DNA of 6,723 bases from JANXLS01 sp038227045 (GCA_038227045.1 JBBRQD010000202.1:1-6723), one strand, 5' to 3'. Counted from the stretch's first letter, positions 1 to 5,688 are shown. Notes: generated by a model from the letters alone, not told the origin. Numbers and translations: made by a program.

Positions 1-102
1 CAGTCGATCTTCGAGTACATCGAAGTGTTCTACAACCGGAAACGACGGCACAGCTCGTTAGGCTACGTCAGCCCCGAATCGTTCGAGGCAGCAGCCAACT
101 GA
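1..102 (+). CDS. IS3-family transposase OrfB, C-terminal end (partial)
   Basis: The first 33 codons read through to a TGA stop and give a peptide with the pattern IFEYIEVFYN, RKRRHSSLGY, SPESFE. This is the signature C-terminus of IS3-family OrfB transposases (the rve/DDE integrase-core domain), which cut and join the element ends through a circular intermediate. The catalytic DDE residues and the whole N-terminal part lie upstream of the window, so whether the gene is intact cannot be judged. The stop is followed within 40 bp by a plausible terminal inverted repeat, as expected for the right end of such an element. The family call is firm; the subgroup is not determined. Confidence 0.88.
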   Translation, partial: QSIFEYIEVFYNRKRRHSSLGYVSPESFEAAAN

Positions 103-116
103 GTCAAAAGGGCCGC

Positions 117-140
117 GTCCACTAAACGTGGGGAAGGTCA
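117..140 (+). repeat. Probable right terminal inverted repeat of the IS3-family element
   Basis: Read on the minus strand this segment begins TGACCTTCCCCACG, the TGA...CCCC style of IS3-family ends, and on the plus strand it ends in CA at 140. It starts 15 bp after the transposase stop, where the right inverted repeat is expected. The left end lies outside the window, so the repeat cannot be confirmed by pairing. A 3-4 bp target duplication would start at 141 (tag/taga). Confidence 0.6.
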
Positions 141-153
141 TAGATTCGTGTTT

Positions 154-184
154 GGAGGCCGAAATGTGCGCAGCACATTCCTCC
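154..184. repeat. Strong imperfect hairpin between the IS end and the hydrolase stop
   Basis: GGAGG (154-158) pairs with CCTCC (180-184), and AATGTGC (163-169) pairs with GCACATT (173-179), with a 3-nt loop and a 4-nt bulge (ccga). It lies about 38 bp beyond the stop of the minus-strand hydrolase gene, so it could stop or protect that transcript. There is no T-tract after it on either strand, so a classical Rho-independent terminator is not shown. A REP-like repeat is an equally good reading. Confidence 0.5.
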
Positions 185-188
185 CTAA

Positions 189-221
189 CCACTAACCCCT
201 TTAAAGGCCACTAACCCCTTT
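189..221. repeat. Two-copy direct repeat ccactaaccccttt
   Basis: The 14-mer ccactaaccccttt occurs at 189-202 and again at 208-221 (period 19). A shorter related piece (cctaacc) sits just before the first copy. It ends exactly at the stop codon of the minus-strand hydrolase gene. The C-rich short-unit style resembles the tgacaaggtga units near the other end of the same gene. Confidence 0.7.
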
Positions 222-1061
222 TCATTCGGCGTCGATGCGGTGAATCGATCCGCGGATTTCCTGCCTGGAGCTGAAGATGCGGGTCGTTGCGCCGGCCAGA
301 AAGGCCACTTCCTGCGCGGCCAGGAACGCCAGTTGGGCGCTGTTGCACTCGCGGCTGAGGTGAATCTGGACGAGCGCTTTTGGCGCGGGGTGGCCGCTTT
401 CCAGAACGCGGCGGAAGACGTCGGCGGCCTGGCGATTCGAGAGATGGCCGCCCGGGCCCATGACGCGTTCGATCAGCGACGGATGCCGGCCGCTCTCGCG
501 CTGCAGCGTTTCGTCGTGGTTAAACTCCAGCGCCAGCAGATCGACCCCGAACATCGCTTGCGCGACCGCGTCGCCGCACTCGCCGAGATCGGCGAAATAG
601 CCGAGCTTCGTGGCGCTGCCATCTGAGGCGAGCGCTTCAATGCGGAAGCCAAACGTCGGCGGGCTGTCGTGCGGAATTTCGACCGGGTGAATGCGCAGCG
701 ATCCGGCCTCCGTTCCGCCTAGGGCGAACGGTTCGGATCCGTACGTGCGCACCAGCCCCAGGCGCCGCAATTGTTTGAAGCTGCCGAAGTTTTCGAAGCG
801 GCTGGCGTGTGCTGCGTGGCAGACGAATTCGACCTCATGACGTGCGCAGAATTTGAGGCACGTTCGCTTGAAATGGTCGGCGTGCAAATGGGTGAGCAGG
901 ACGGCGTCGAGCGACTCCCAGGACACGCCGGTTCCGGACATGCGCCTGGCGAGTTCCTGGGGCGAAAACCCGGCATCGATCAAGATTTGTACCGAGGGCG
1001 TCTTGAGCACGGCGGCATTGCCGCTGGAACCGGAACCGAGGATGCAGAAGTAGATGCTCAT
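222..1061 (-). CDS. Metallo-beta-lactamase-fold hydrolase, YycJ/WalJ-like
   Basis: This 279-residue protein has the metallo-beta-lactamase fold signature. It opens with GSGSSGNA (residues 9-16), typical of the YycJ/WalJ branch, followed by the metal motif H58-x-H60-x-D62-H63. Further likely ligands are H131 (IPHDSP), D158 (FADLG) and H234 (IHLSRECN), and there is an E-F-N-H-D segment at 179-183. It should be a cytosolic two-metal phosphodiesterase; characterised relatives are DNA exonucleases or linked to cell-wall signalling. I chose the ATG at 1061 because the family begins MxIxxxxLGSGSSGNA. No Shine-Dalgarno precedes it, because that sequence lies in a C-rich repeat. An in-frame GTG at 1169 would add 36 residues encoded mostly by that repeat. 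The length suits the family. The exact substrate is not shown. Confidence 0.87.
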   Translation of the reverse strand: MSIYFCILGSGSSGNAAVLKTPSVQILIDAGFSPQELARRMSGTGVSWESLDAVLLTHLHADHFKRTCLKFCARHEVEFVCHAAHASRFENFGSFKQLRRLGLVRTYGSEPFALGGTEAGSLRIHPVEIPHDSPPTFGFRIEALASDGSATKLGYFADLGECGDAVAQAMFGVDLLALEFNHDETLQRESGRHPSLIERVMGPGGHLSNRQAADVFRRVLESGHPAPKALVQIHLSRECNSAQLAFLAAQEVAFLAGATTRIFSSRQEIRGSIHRIDAE

Positions 1062-1102
1062 GGGGGATGACAAGGTGAGGGGGTGACAAGGTGACAAGGT
1101 GA
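1059..1102. repeat. Left cluster of tgacaaggtga units (three copies)
   Basis: The 11-mer tgacaaggtga occurs at 1068-1078, 1084-1094 and 1092-1102, the last two overlapping by three bases. The cluster begins at the presumed start codon of the hydrolase (complement of 1059-1061) and occupies its 5' leader. Heptamer-like arrays of this style are, as I recall, dispersed in Planctomycetota-like genomes. Confidence 0.75.
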
Positions 1103-1162
1103 ATTGGAAATCTGGAGGATAATGCAATACGGCACAATCGCTAATTTCAAAAGCCGTTTCAC

Positions 1163-1185
1163 CCCTCACCTTGTCACCCCCTCAT
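1163..1185. repeat. Inverted copy of the tgacaaggtga repeat
   Basis: On the minus strand this reads catgagggggtgacaagg then tgagg. It is nearly the same as 1059-1080 (catgggggatgacaagg then tgagg), differing by a single-base shift and one substitution. The two copies therefore form an inverted pair around an 82-bp core (1081-1162) and could fold into a long hairpin in the leader of the hydrolase transcript. Confidence 0.72.
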
Positions 1186-1221
1186 GCAAAATCCTCAGTG
1201 TGCTCTCGAATTTAAAAATCG

Positions 1222-1521
1222 TCACGGATTCAACGTCGACGGGCCGGAGCCAAATGTTTTTTCGTAGTGGCCTTTGCCCTGCTTTTTGTATTGGGTGAAA
1301 CCGGAGCGGGCCAGTTGCGCGTCGCTGGGTTTATGGACTCGGCCGGCGCCGTTTAAATTCGGTGCCGTGACAACGCGCTCGATCGGTTTGCCACATGTGG
1401 GACAGGCTGTCAACGCGTCTTCGACCATGTGCTGAATAAGTTCGAAAGGCTGGGCGCACATTTCGCAGTCGCGAACTTCGCCTTTTTTGGCCGTTACGGG
1501 CCGGTATGTGTAAACGGGCAT
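1222..1521 (-). CDS. FmdB-type zinc-ribbon protein
   Basis: This 99-residue protein starts MPVYTYRP and carries two CxxC pairs, C19/C22 and C40/C43, in the spacing of the FmdB/CxxC_CXXC_SSSS zinc-ribbon family. IERVVTAPN after the second pair is also typical. The tail (FTQYKKQGKGHYEKTFG, 75-91) is basic and aromatic, as in longer family members. The ribbon should bind one zinc ion. The family was named for a formamidase-operon regulator, but most members have no proven role, so a regulatory or nucleic-acid-binding function is only inferred. The ATG at 1521 has a GGAG about nine bases upstream. It follows the F5/8C-domain gene by 50 bp on the same strand and may share its transcript. Confidence 0.88.
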   Translation of the reverse strand: MPVYTYRPVTAKKGEVRDCEMCAQPFELIQHMVEDALTACPTCGKPIERVVTAPNLNGAGRVHKPSDAQLARSGFTQYKKQGKGHYEKTFGSGPSTLNP

Positions 1522-1571
1522 GATTTAATTCTCCATCAGACGTGTTACTTCATTTCGATTTGAAACACTCT

Positions 1572-2309
1572 CTAAAACTGCAGATCGTCCTGCTGCACGT
1601 GCGGCTTGACCGGTTGGGTGGGTAGCGGATCGTTTGGAAAACCGTTTGGCGGCGCGATGCACGTTTGAAATTCCACCACATGGAAATTGCTGTTCGATGA
1701 ATTGTACGTCCCCGTCAAGCGCAGCAGTTTGACGGTGCGTTTTTCGAATCGAATGACCTGCCAGCTTCTGCATTCGTCCTGCGCGCCGGTCTTGTCGGCC
1801 AGCACGGTCCATGTTTTCGCGGGCGAGCTGTCGGCCACTTCCAATTTGTAGCGGTAAAATCGATTCTCTTCCAGATCCCAGAGCAGAAAGCGGACGCAAT
1901 CGATTTCGAACGGCTCCTGCAATTCGATCTGGAAACTGTCGGCGGGATTTTTCGACCAGGTGATCATGCCGTAGCCCTTGCTGCCGTCGTAGTCCGTGCT
2001 GTTGCCGTCGATCAGCAATTCGGAATTCCGGCCGCCGCTGACTTTTCCGCCGTGAATGTTGAGCGCGAAGTTGTATCCGGGCGGAAAACGCGGCGCGGGA
2101 CTTGGCGCGGATTTCGGCGCGCTGGCTTCCTTTGGGTCAAAGAAGGGCTTGGGCCCGGAATTAGCCGGGTCGGCGACAGGGCGCGCGGATGGAACCTGTG
2201 CGGTGTGGCGAGCGCTCGATGCCAGCACAAAAACGAACGCTGCAAACAACAGGATCACGATCCCAATGACAACGCCGATACCAGTGCGGTTGGATGTGTT
2301 CTGATCCAC
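1572..2309 (-). CDS. Membrane-anchored F5/8C (discoidin-like) domain protein
   Basis: This 245-residue protein has three parts. Residues 11-30 form a hydrophobic membrane segment after a short polar start, a single N-terminal anchor or uncleaved signal. Residues 31-78 are a Pro/Ala/Ser-rich linker. Residues about 95-217 are a galactose-binding-like F5/8C domain: LIDGN at 99-103, the WS strand at 118-119, VRFLLWDLE (139-147), W167, C180-RSWQ and LRLTGT (196-201), ending NFHVVEFQTC (208-217). The motif order closely recalls the C-terminal domain of animal BTBD9. The domain is expected outside the cytoplasmic membrane, binding a glycan or protein. The tail is Pro-rich and disordered. The start is GTG at 2309 without an obvious Shine-Dalgarno, so its exact position is less sure. 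Ligand and role are unknown. Confidence 0.82.
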   Translation of the reverse strand: MDQNTSNRTGIGVVIGIVILLFAAFVFVLASSARHTAQVPSARPVADPANSGPKPFFDPKEASAPKSAPSPAPRFPPGYNFALNIHGGKVSGGRNSELLIDGNSTDYDGSKGYGMITWSKNPADSFQIELQEPFEIDCVRFLLWDLEENRFYRYKLEVADSSPAKTWTVLADKTGAQDECRSWQVIRFEKRTVKLLRLTGTYNSSNSNFHVVEFQTCIAPPNGFPNDPLPTQPVKPHVQQDDLQF

Positions 2310-2313
2310 AGTC

Positions 2314-2328
2314 TGGTTAAATTAACCA
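2314..2328. promoter_or_regulatory. Perfect 15-bp dyad TGGTTAAATTAACCA
   Basis: TGGTTAA and TTAACCA flank a central A. The dyad lies 5 bp upstream of the GTG start of the F5/8C-domain gene, in the AT-rich divergent region. It is operator-like in form, but no regulator is identified. Placed so close to the start, protein bound here would block translation-initiation-region transcription of that gene. Confidence 0.4.
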
Positions 2329-2343
2329 ATAATTTTCAATAAG

Positions 2344-2360
2344 CAAGTCGCTCAGACTTG
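2344..2360. promoter_or_regulatory. Dyad CAAGTC-gctca-GACTTG overlapping a -35 box
   Basis: Six-base arms separated by five bases. The right arm shares TTG with the -35 hexamer of the antitoxin promoter (2358-2363), the position expected for an operator through which an antitoxin represses its own promoter. The overlap is seen directly; binding by the Phd/YefM-like protein is inference. Confidence 0.45.
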
Positions 2361-2386
2361 ACGATCTAAAAATCATGGGGTACACT
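2358..2386 (+). promoter_or_regulatory. Sigma70-type promoter for the antitoxin gene
   Basis: TTGACG at 2358-2363 (5 of 6 to the -35 consensus) and TACACT at 2381-2386 (4 of 6 to the -10 consensus) are separated by exactly 17 bp. The transcript would start near 2393, leaving a leader of roughly 90 nt before the ATG at 2482. A further dyad lies within that leader. Confidence 0.55.
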
Positions 2387-2412
2387 ATACATGTGGACGA
2401 AGGTGAAGGAAA

Positions 2413-2428
2413 AACAACTATCGTTGTT
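2413..2428. promoter_or_regulatory. Dyad AACAAC-tatc-GTTGTT in the antitoxin leader
   Basis: Six-base perfect arms with a four-base spacer lie about 20 bases after the predicted transcription start. It could be a second operator or a small leader hairpin. The stem is AT-rich and weak as RNA, so an operator is the better reading. Confidence 0.35.
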
Positions 2429-2481
2429 CTAAATTGCATGTCGATATCATTTTAGCTCAGTTCTAGCATAAAGGATTACTT

Positions 2482-2775
2482 ATGGCAACCGGACGATTTG
2501 TCGGTACCAAAGAACTTTTAGCCATTGCGGATGCACTTGTGCGTGACATCGGCAAGTCTGGCGATACCTGTTATATTACCGAAGACGGCAAGGCAAAAGC
2601 AGTCTTGCTCGATATCAATAGTTACAATGCTCTAATGGACGTCGTCGAAGACGCCGAACTTCCCGCCACCGATACCGATACCGATATTCGACCCGAAAGC
2701 CGCGAACGCCTCAGCGTCAAAGGCATCCTGCGATCCTCAAAGACCGAATTGATGCGCAAAAGCGCAGCCAAATAA
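2482..2775 (+). CDS. Phd/YefM-type antitoxin, apparently without a toxin partner
   Basis: This 97-residue protein has the Phd/YefM layout. Residues 1-55 read as the DNA-binding dimer domain: a helix after FVGTKELL, then TCYITEDGKAKAVLLD (29-44), equivalent to the family's 'vvItrhGkpvAvLv' strands, and the SYNALMD helix (47-53). A TD-rich acidic linker (63-69) comes from three tandem ccgata hexamers at 2669-2686. The basic C-terminus (74-97) is where toxin binding would lie. Such proteins neutralise RelE/ParE/Doc-type toxins and repress their own promoter. AAGGA six bases before the ATG is a good ribosome site. No toxin frame follows within 320 bp or precedes it, so it is solitary here. It could also be a stand-alone transcription factor. 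Confidence 0.75.
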   Translation: MATGRFVGTKELLAIADALVRDIGKSGDTCYITEDGKAKAVLLDINSYNALMDVVEDAELPATDTDTDIRPESRERLSVKGILRSSKTELMRKSAAK

Positions 2776-2822
2776 CTTCCTGTTCGACGCTGGATTCCAT
2801 ATCGCTTTTATTTAGACTATTC

Positions 2823-2866
2823 GCGCGTGACATTGGCACCCTTTCGGTTTGGTGCGCGTCACGCGC
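2823..2866 (+). terminator. Two-part hairpin after the antitoxin gene
   Basis: GCGCGTGAC (2823-2831) pairs perfectly with GTCACGCGC (2858-2866). Inside it GCACC (2836-2840) pairs with GGTGC (2851-2855) around a 10-nt loop. It begins 47 bp after the antitoxin stop. The following tract (tgttgttt) is only partly T-rich, and a clean seven-T run comes later, at 2885-2891, so termination is likely but not classical. Confidence 0.5.
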
Positions 2867-2893
2867 TGTTGTTTAAATCAGAACTTTTTTTCA

Positions 2894-3050
2894 CTCGCAA
2901 AGACGCAAAGGCGCAAAGAACGGCATAAGAAAGACAGGAGAAGGTAGAGGTTTAAATTCGCAGATTTGCCACCGACACATTTGTCGCTTTTCCCCGGATT
3001 TAGTTATTTTTCTTGTATTGCCGTTCTTTGCGCCTTAGCGTCTTTGCGAG
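2894..3050. mobile_element. MITE-like element with 32-bp inverted ends
   Basis: The arm 2894-2925 (starting CTCGCAAAGACGCAAAGG, ending AACGGCA) is the reverse complement of 3019-3050 with a single mismatch, 31 of 32 positions. The 93-bp core (2926-3018) has no gene and contains a small hairpin, CGACA-catt-TGTCG (2973-2986). The arm is built of a gcaaag-type heptad that I recall as dispersed in several phyla. The size and inverted ends suit a non-autonomous element or a paired REP-like repeat. No target duplication is visible at its edges, so mobility is not shown. Confidence 0.6.
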
Positions 3051-3097
3051 AGACAATAATCGATTGAACTTGTACACATGAGGAGCCCACTTTTCGA

Positions 3098-4291
3098 ATG
3101 AAGTACGTTGTGATTTGCCCTGATGGCGCCGCCGATTGGCCGATTTCGTCGCTGGGAAATAAAACGCCGCTGGAGGCCGCTCGGCTTCCCAATATGGCTC
3201 GCATGGCTCTGGAAGGCTCGGTCGGCCGGGCGATGCATATTCCGCCTGGAATGGATAACGGTTCGGATATCTGCTGCATGTCTTTGCTGGGTTTCGATCC
3301 GGCCAAGCATCATACCGGCCGCGCGCCGCTGGAAGCGAAATCGCTGGGGATCGACTTGGCTCCCGACGACATCGCTATCCGCTGCAACACCGTGGCCGTC
3401 GAAGATGGCTTGATGTTCGATTTTACCGCCGGGCATATCAAGACGGAAGAGAGCCGGCAGTTGATTCAGGAACTGGAAACGCGCTACGGGCGCGACGGGA
3501 TGCATTTTTATCCGGGCGTCAGTTACCGCCATCTGCTGGTCGTGAGAAAAGCGGACGGAGTCAAGGCCACGTGCACGCCGCCGCACAATATTCCCGGCAA
3601 GCCCGCCGAACAGTATTTACCTGCCGGCGAAGACGCGCCGTTCCTGCTGGATTTGATGGAGAAATCGAAGCCCATCTTCGCGGATCATCCAGTCAACGAA
3701 CTGCGGCGCAAAGCGGGCGATACCGCGGCGACTCAAATCTGGCTGTGGGGGCACGGCCCGCGGCCGACGCTGCCGCTGTTTAAAGATTCGTACGGCGTGA
3801 GCGGCGCGATGATCAGCGCGGTGGATTTGCTGCGCAGTCTCGGCATGTATCTCGGTCTTGAAGTGCTGAACGTGCCGAATATCACCGGCTACATCGATAC
3901 CGATTACGCGGCGAAAGGGCGCTATGCGATCGACGCTCTGGAGCGGCACGATCTGGTGTTCGTGCATGTCGAATCTCCGGACGAGTGCGGACATCAAGGC
4001 GACGCGCCGAATAAGACGGCGTCGCTTGAGCGCATCGACACGGATATTGTCGGCCCGATTTTGAATTCCCGATTCGCGCAAAGCGGCGAATTGCGCGTGC
4101 TGATTTGCCCCGACCATCCCACGCCCGTGGCGCTGAAATCGCACGCGACGGAGCCGTCGCCCTTCGTCGCGTGGGGCCCTGGATTTGTTCCGACGGGGCT
4201 GCGCTATGGCGAAAGCCAGGCGAAGCTGTCGAAGATCATCGTCGAACGCGGGTACGAATTAATGGGCCGGTTTTTGAAGGGCGAGTTGTAA
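3098..4291 (+). CDS. apgM: Cofactor-independent phosphoglycerate mutase, archaeal type
   Basis: This 397-residue protein interconverts 3- and 2-phosphoglycerate in glycolysis and gluconeogenesis in the cytosol. It belongs to the ApgM branch of the alkaline-phosphatase superfamily, normally about 400 residues. Seen directly: the opening MKYVVICPDGAAD with D9 as metal ligand; the family motif KTPLEAA (22-28); NGSD (54-57), whose S56 is the likely phosphoserine nucleophile; then SLLGFDP (62-68). Late metal-site motifs are ESPDECGH (292-299), CPDH (337-340) and KSHATEP (347-353). The start is fixed by the family N-terminus, and AGGAG lies 12 bases upstream. It follows the MITE-like element and precedes hisE by 33 bp. 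Some members of this family were once annotated as homoserine kinase; nothing here supports that role. Confidence 0.93.
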   Translation: MKYVVICPDGAADWPISSLGNKTPLEAARLPNMARMALEGSVGRAMHIPPGMDNGSDICCMSLLGFDPAKHHTGRAPLEAKSLGIDLAPDDIAIRCNTVAVEDGLMFDFTAGHIKTEESRQLIQELETRYGRDGMHFYPGVSYRHLLVVRKADGVKATCTPPHNIPGKPAEQYLPAGEDAPFLLDLMEKSKPIFADHPVNELRRKAGDTAATQIWLWGHGPRPTLPLFKDSYGVSGAMISAVDLLRSLGMYLGLEVLNVPNITGYIDTDYAAKGRYAIDALERHDLVFVHVESPDECGHQGDAPNKTASLERIDTDIVGPILNSRFAQSGELRVLICPDHPTPVALKSHATEPSPFVAWGPGFVPTGLRYGESQAKLSKIIVERGYELMGRFLKGEL

Positions 4292-4324
4292 GAGATTCAT
4301 TTACCCATTACGAGAGCATTTACC

Positions 4325-4672
4325 ATGTCTGAATCCGAAAAGAATTTGTATCGGCCTGGCGCGGTCTTCTCGGCCGTCTTTCAAACGGTCGTGGAGCGCA
4401 AGCAGACGATGCCGGAGAAATCGTACGTCGCGCAATTGCTGCGCGCGGGCACGGATGCGATCTGCTGCAAAGTCGCGGAAGAAGCCGGCGAAACGATCAA
4501 GGCCGCGCGCGAACAGTCGGCGGAGCAACTGACGAAGGAAGTCTGCGATCTTTTTTTTCACACCATGGTGCTGATGGCGTCGAAGGATATTTCGTTCGAA
4601 GAGATCGAAAGGGAGTTCGGCCGTCGCCACGGGATTTCGGGTTTGGATGAGAAGGCGGGGCGGAAGAAATAG
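4325..4672 (+). CDS. hisE: Phosphoribosyl-ATP pyrophosphatase
   Basis: This 115-residue protein removes pyrophosphate from phosphoribosyl-ATP, the second step of histidine synthesis. It has the all-alpha MazG-like fold with the two metal motifs expected: EExxE at 52-56 (within KVAEEAGETIKAA) and ExxD at 72-75 (KEVCD). The helices before and after, ERKQTMPEKSYVAQLL (24-39) and the C-terminal RRHGISGLDEKAGRK, match the HisE pattern. It is a free-standing HisE, not the C-terminal half of a HisIE fusion, and no hisI is nearby. ATG at 4325 with GAGAG nine bases upstream. The 33-bp gap from apgM suggests co-transcription, although the two pathways are not directly linked. Confidence 0.93.
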   Translation: MSESEKNLYRPGAVFSAVFQTVVERKQTMPEKSYVAQLLRAGTDAICCKVAEEAGETIKAAREQSAEQLTKEVCDLFFHTMVLMASKDISFEEIEREFGRRHGISGLDEKAGRKK

Positions 4673-4697
4673 GGTGTTGGTATCTTGGAGCTTTCGA

Positions 4698-5057
4698 ATG
4701 CGATATAAAAAATCTCCTGGTTTATGTACCCACAATGACTTCGTTGCGGCGGAATGGGGAGAATTCGTCCGTTATATCGAAGTCGCCCCCGACCAATATG
4801 CGACGAGGCAAGTAGAAGTCTTCCAAAATGGAAATGTTCTCCGGTATGATCGGTTGCATTGGTGCGATGATTTTGGAAGTATGGTGGCGTGCAAGTTCAG
4901 CCGCAAGGCCAAATGGATTAATTCTTTTCTGGGTGAGGAAGTTATCGCCACCGCCGAATTTGAAGAGGTATGGCGTTCATCGCAGCGTTCCGAACTCTGG
5001 AAGCAGCAGGTCGGTCGATCACGGGTGGCAAAATGGGGCGCATTTCACGTTGCTTGA
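4698..5057 (+). CDS. Small DUF6881-like protein
   Basis: This 119-residue protein of unknown function has the order of conserved features I associate with DUF6881: an N-terminal segment with Y27-IEV, ATRQVEVFQNGNVLRYD (35-51), a short acidic DDFG turn (57-60), and GEEVIATAEFEEVW (79-92). DUF6881 proteins occur as small cytosolic orphans and sometimes next to toxin genes as likely immunity proteins. I chose the ATG at 4698 because TGGAG lies seven bases upstream; the same frame opens 51 bp earlier inside hisE. It is more AT-rich than apgM and hisE, a hint of separate origin. The tail after residue 95 goes beyond the usual domain end. It lies 25 bp after hisE. Family recognition is from memory. 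Confidence 0.72.
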   Translation: MRYKKSPGLCTHNDFVAAEWGEFVRYIEVAPDQYATRQVEVFQNGNVLRYDRLHWCDDFGSMVACKFSRKAKWINSFLGEEVIATAEFEEVWRSSQRSELWKQQVGRSRVAKWGAFHVA

Positions 5058-5187
5058 GAAATGCAGGGCGAACTTCGGTCTGCATTCTCCCATACGGCGT
5101 AACGAAAGATGGCACACAATATACAACGGATGAGAACGGCGCAAATCAAGACATTTTCCTGAATTTGCCAAACTTTTTATTCAAAAA

Positions 5188-5673
5188 TCAGACCGGTTTC
5201 GCCAGTTTGTAATCGTTCAGAACAAAGCTCCCGAATTCTTGATCGAGCGTTTGCACGATTTCGTAGCCTGCGCGCAAATAGGATTTCAGCGCTCTGTCGT
5301 TGGATCTGTTGACGAATAGATAGACTGAATTCGCTCCGCCATCCCTGGCTTTCTCATCGATGTGTTTCAAAAGACTTTGGCCGTATCCTCTTCCGTGGTA
5401 CGCGGGTTCCAGGTATATTTTCGAGACTTTTAATGTGTTACCTTTTTCAAGGAGCGTCGATAGAAATCCGATGGGCGCACCGTTCTCTTCGATTATTTCC
5501 CATGCATAGCCCGACTTGATTTCCGCTTCGATCTGGCCGGGGTTGTACATTTTTTGCAGCATGAAATCGATTTGAGCCCGCGAAATGATTCCGGGATAGA
5601 CTTTGTTCCAGATTGAATGCGCGAGAGCTTCGAGCAGCGGGGCATCGGCGGCGGTGGCCAGTCGTATGAGCAT
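5188..5673 (-). CDS. GNAT-family N-acetyltransferase
   Basis: This 161-residue protein has the GNAT fold, which moves an acetyl group from acetyl-CoA to an amine. It opens MLIRLATAADAPLL. Residues 22-48 (IWNKVYPGIISRAQIDFML and on) match the helix-1/2 pattern of small-molecule acetyltransferases. The strand KVSKIYLEPAY (82-92) leads into the acetyl-CoA loop H93-GRGYG (the Q/RxxGxG/A motif), and NRSNDRALKSYLRAGYE (122-138) is the usual C-terminal motif B. ATG at 5673 is preferred; a TTG at 5682 in the same frame would add three residues. It starts 15 bp after the VOC gene stop on the same strand, so the two are probably translated from one transcript. The substrate is unknown. Confidence 0.88.
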   Translation of the reverse strand: MLIRLATAADAPLLEALAHSIWNKVYPGIISRAQIDFMLQKMYNPGQIEAEIKSGYAWEIIEENGAPIGFLSTLLEKGNTLKVSKIYLEPAYHGRGYGQSLLKHIDEKARDGGANSVYLFVNRSNDRALKSYLRAGYEIVQTLDQEFGSFVLNDYKLAKPV

Positions 5674-5688
5674 GGGCTGCAAATTTAC

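Larger units (their letters stand above)
2776..3097. other. Non-coding stretch with hairpin and MITE-like element
   Basis: No credible gene is found in these 322 bases on either strand. The reverse frames that cross it run antisense through apgM and read through the repeat arms. It holds a terminator-like hairpin (2823-2866), a T-run at 2884-2891, a 157-bp element with inverted ends (2894-3050) and the apgM leader. A toxin gene to match the preceding antitoxin was looked for and not seen. Confidence 0.7.

Noticed and set aside
2391..2432. A 13-codon frame in the antitoxin leader as a leader peptide
   Set aside because: It starts at or before the predicted transcription start, has no ribosome site and contains no codon run that would suggest attenuation.
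2454..2481. A second promoter resembling agctcagttctagcataaa just before the antitoxin ATG
   Set aside because: It only recalls the spacer of a well-known constitutive promoter. No -35 hexamer is present at the right distance, and the promoter at 2358-2386 is better.
2894..3050. The repeated gcaaag heptads as a CRISPR array
   Set aside because: There are only two arms, in opposite orientation, with one spacer-like core of 93 bp and no further units.
5141..5180. GCAAAT/ATTTGC inverted repeat followed by cttttt as a terminator between convergent genes
   Set aside because: The six-base AT-rich stem with a 16-nt loop is too weak, and the T-run is not directly after it.
4970..5212. An 80-codon plus-strand frame overlapping the DUF6881-like gene and running to the GNAT stop
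   Set aside because: It has no ribosome site or family motif, and its first part is in another frame of a well-supported gene. It could only be a decayed remnant.
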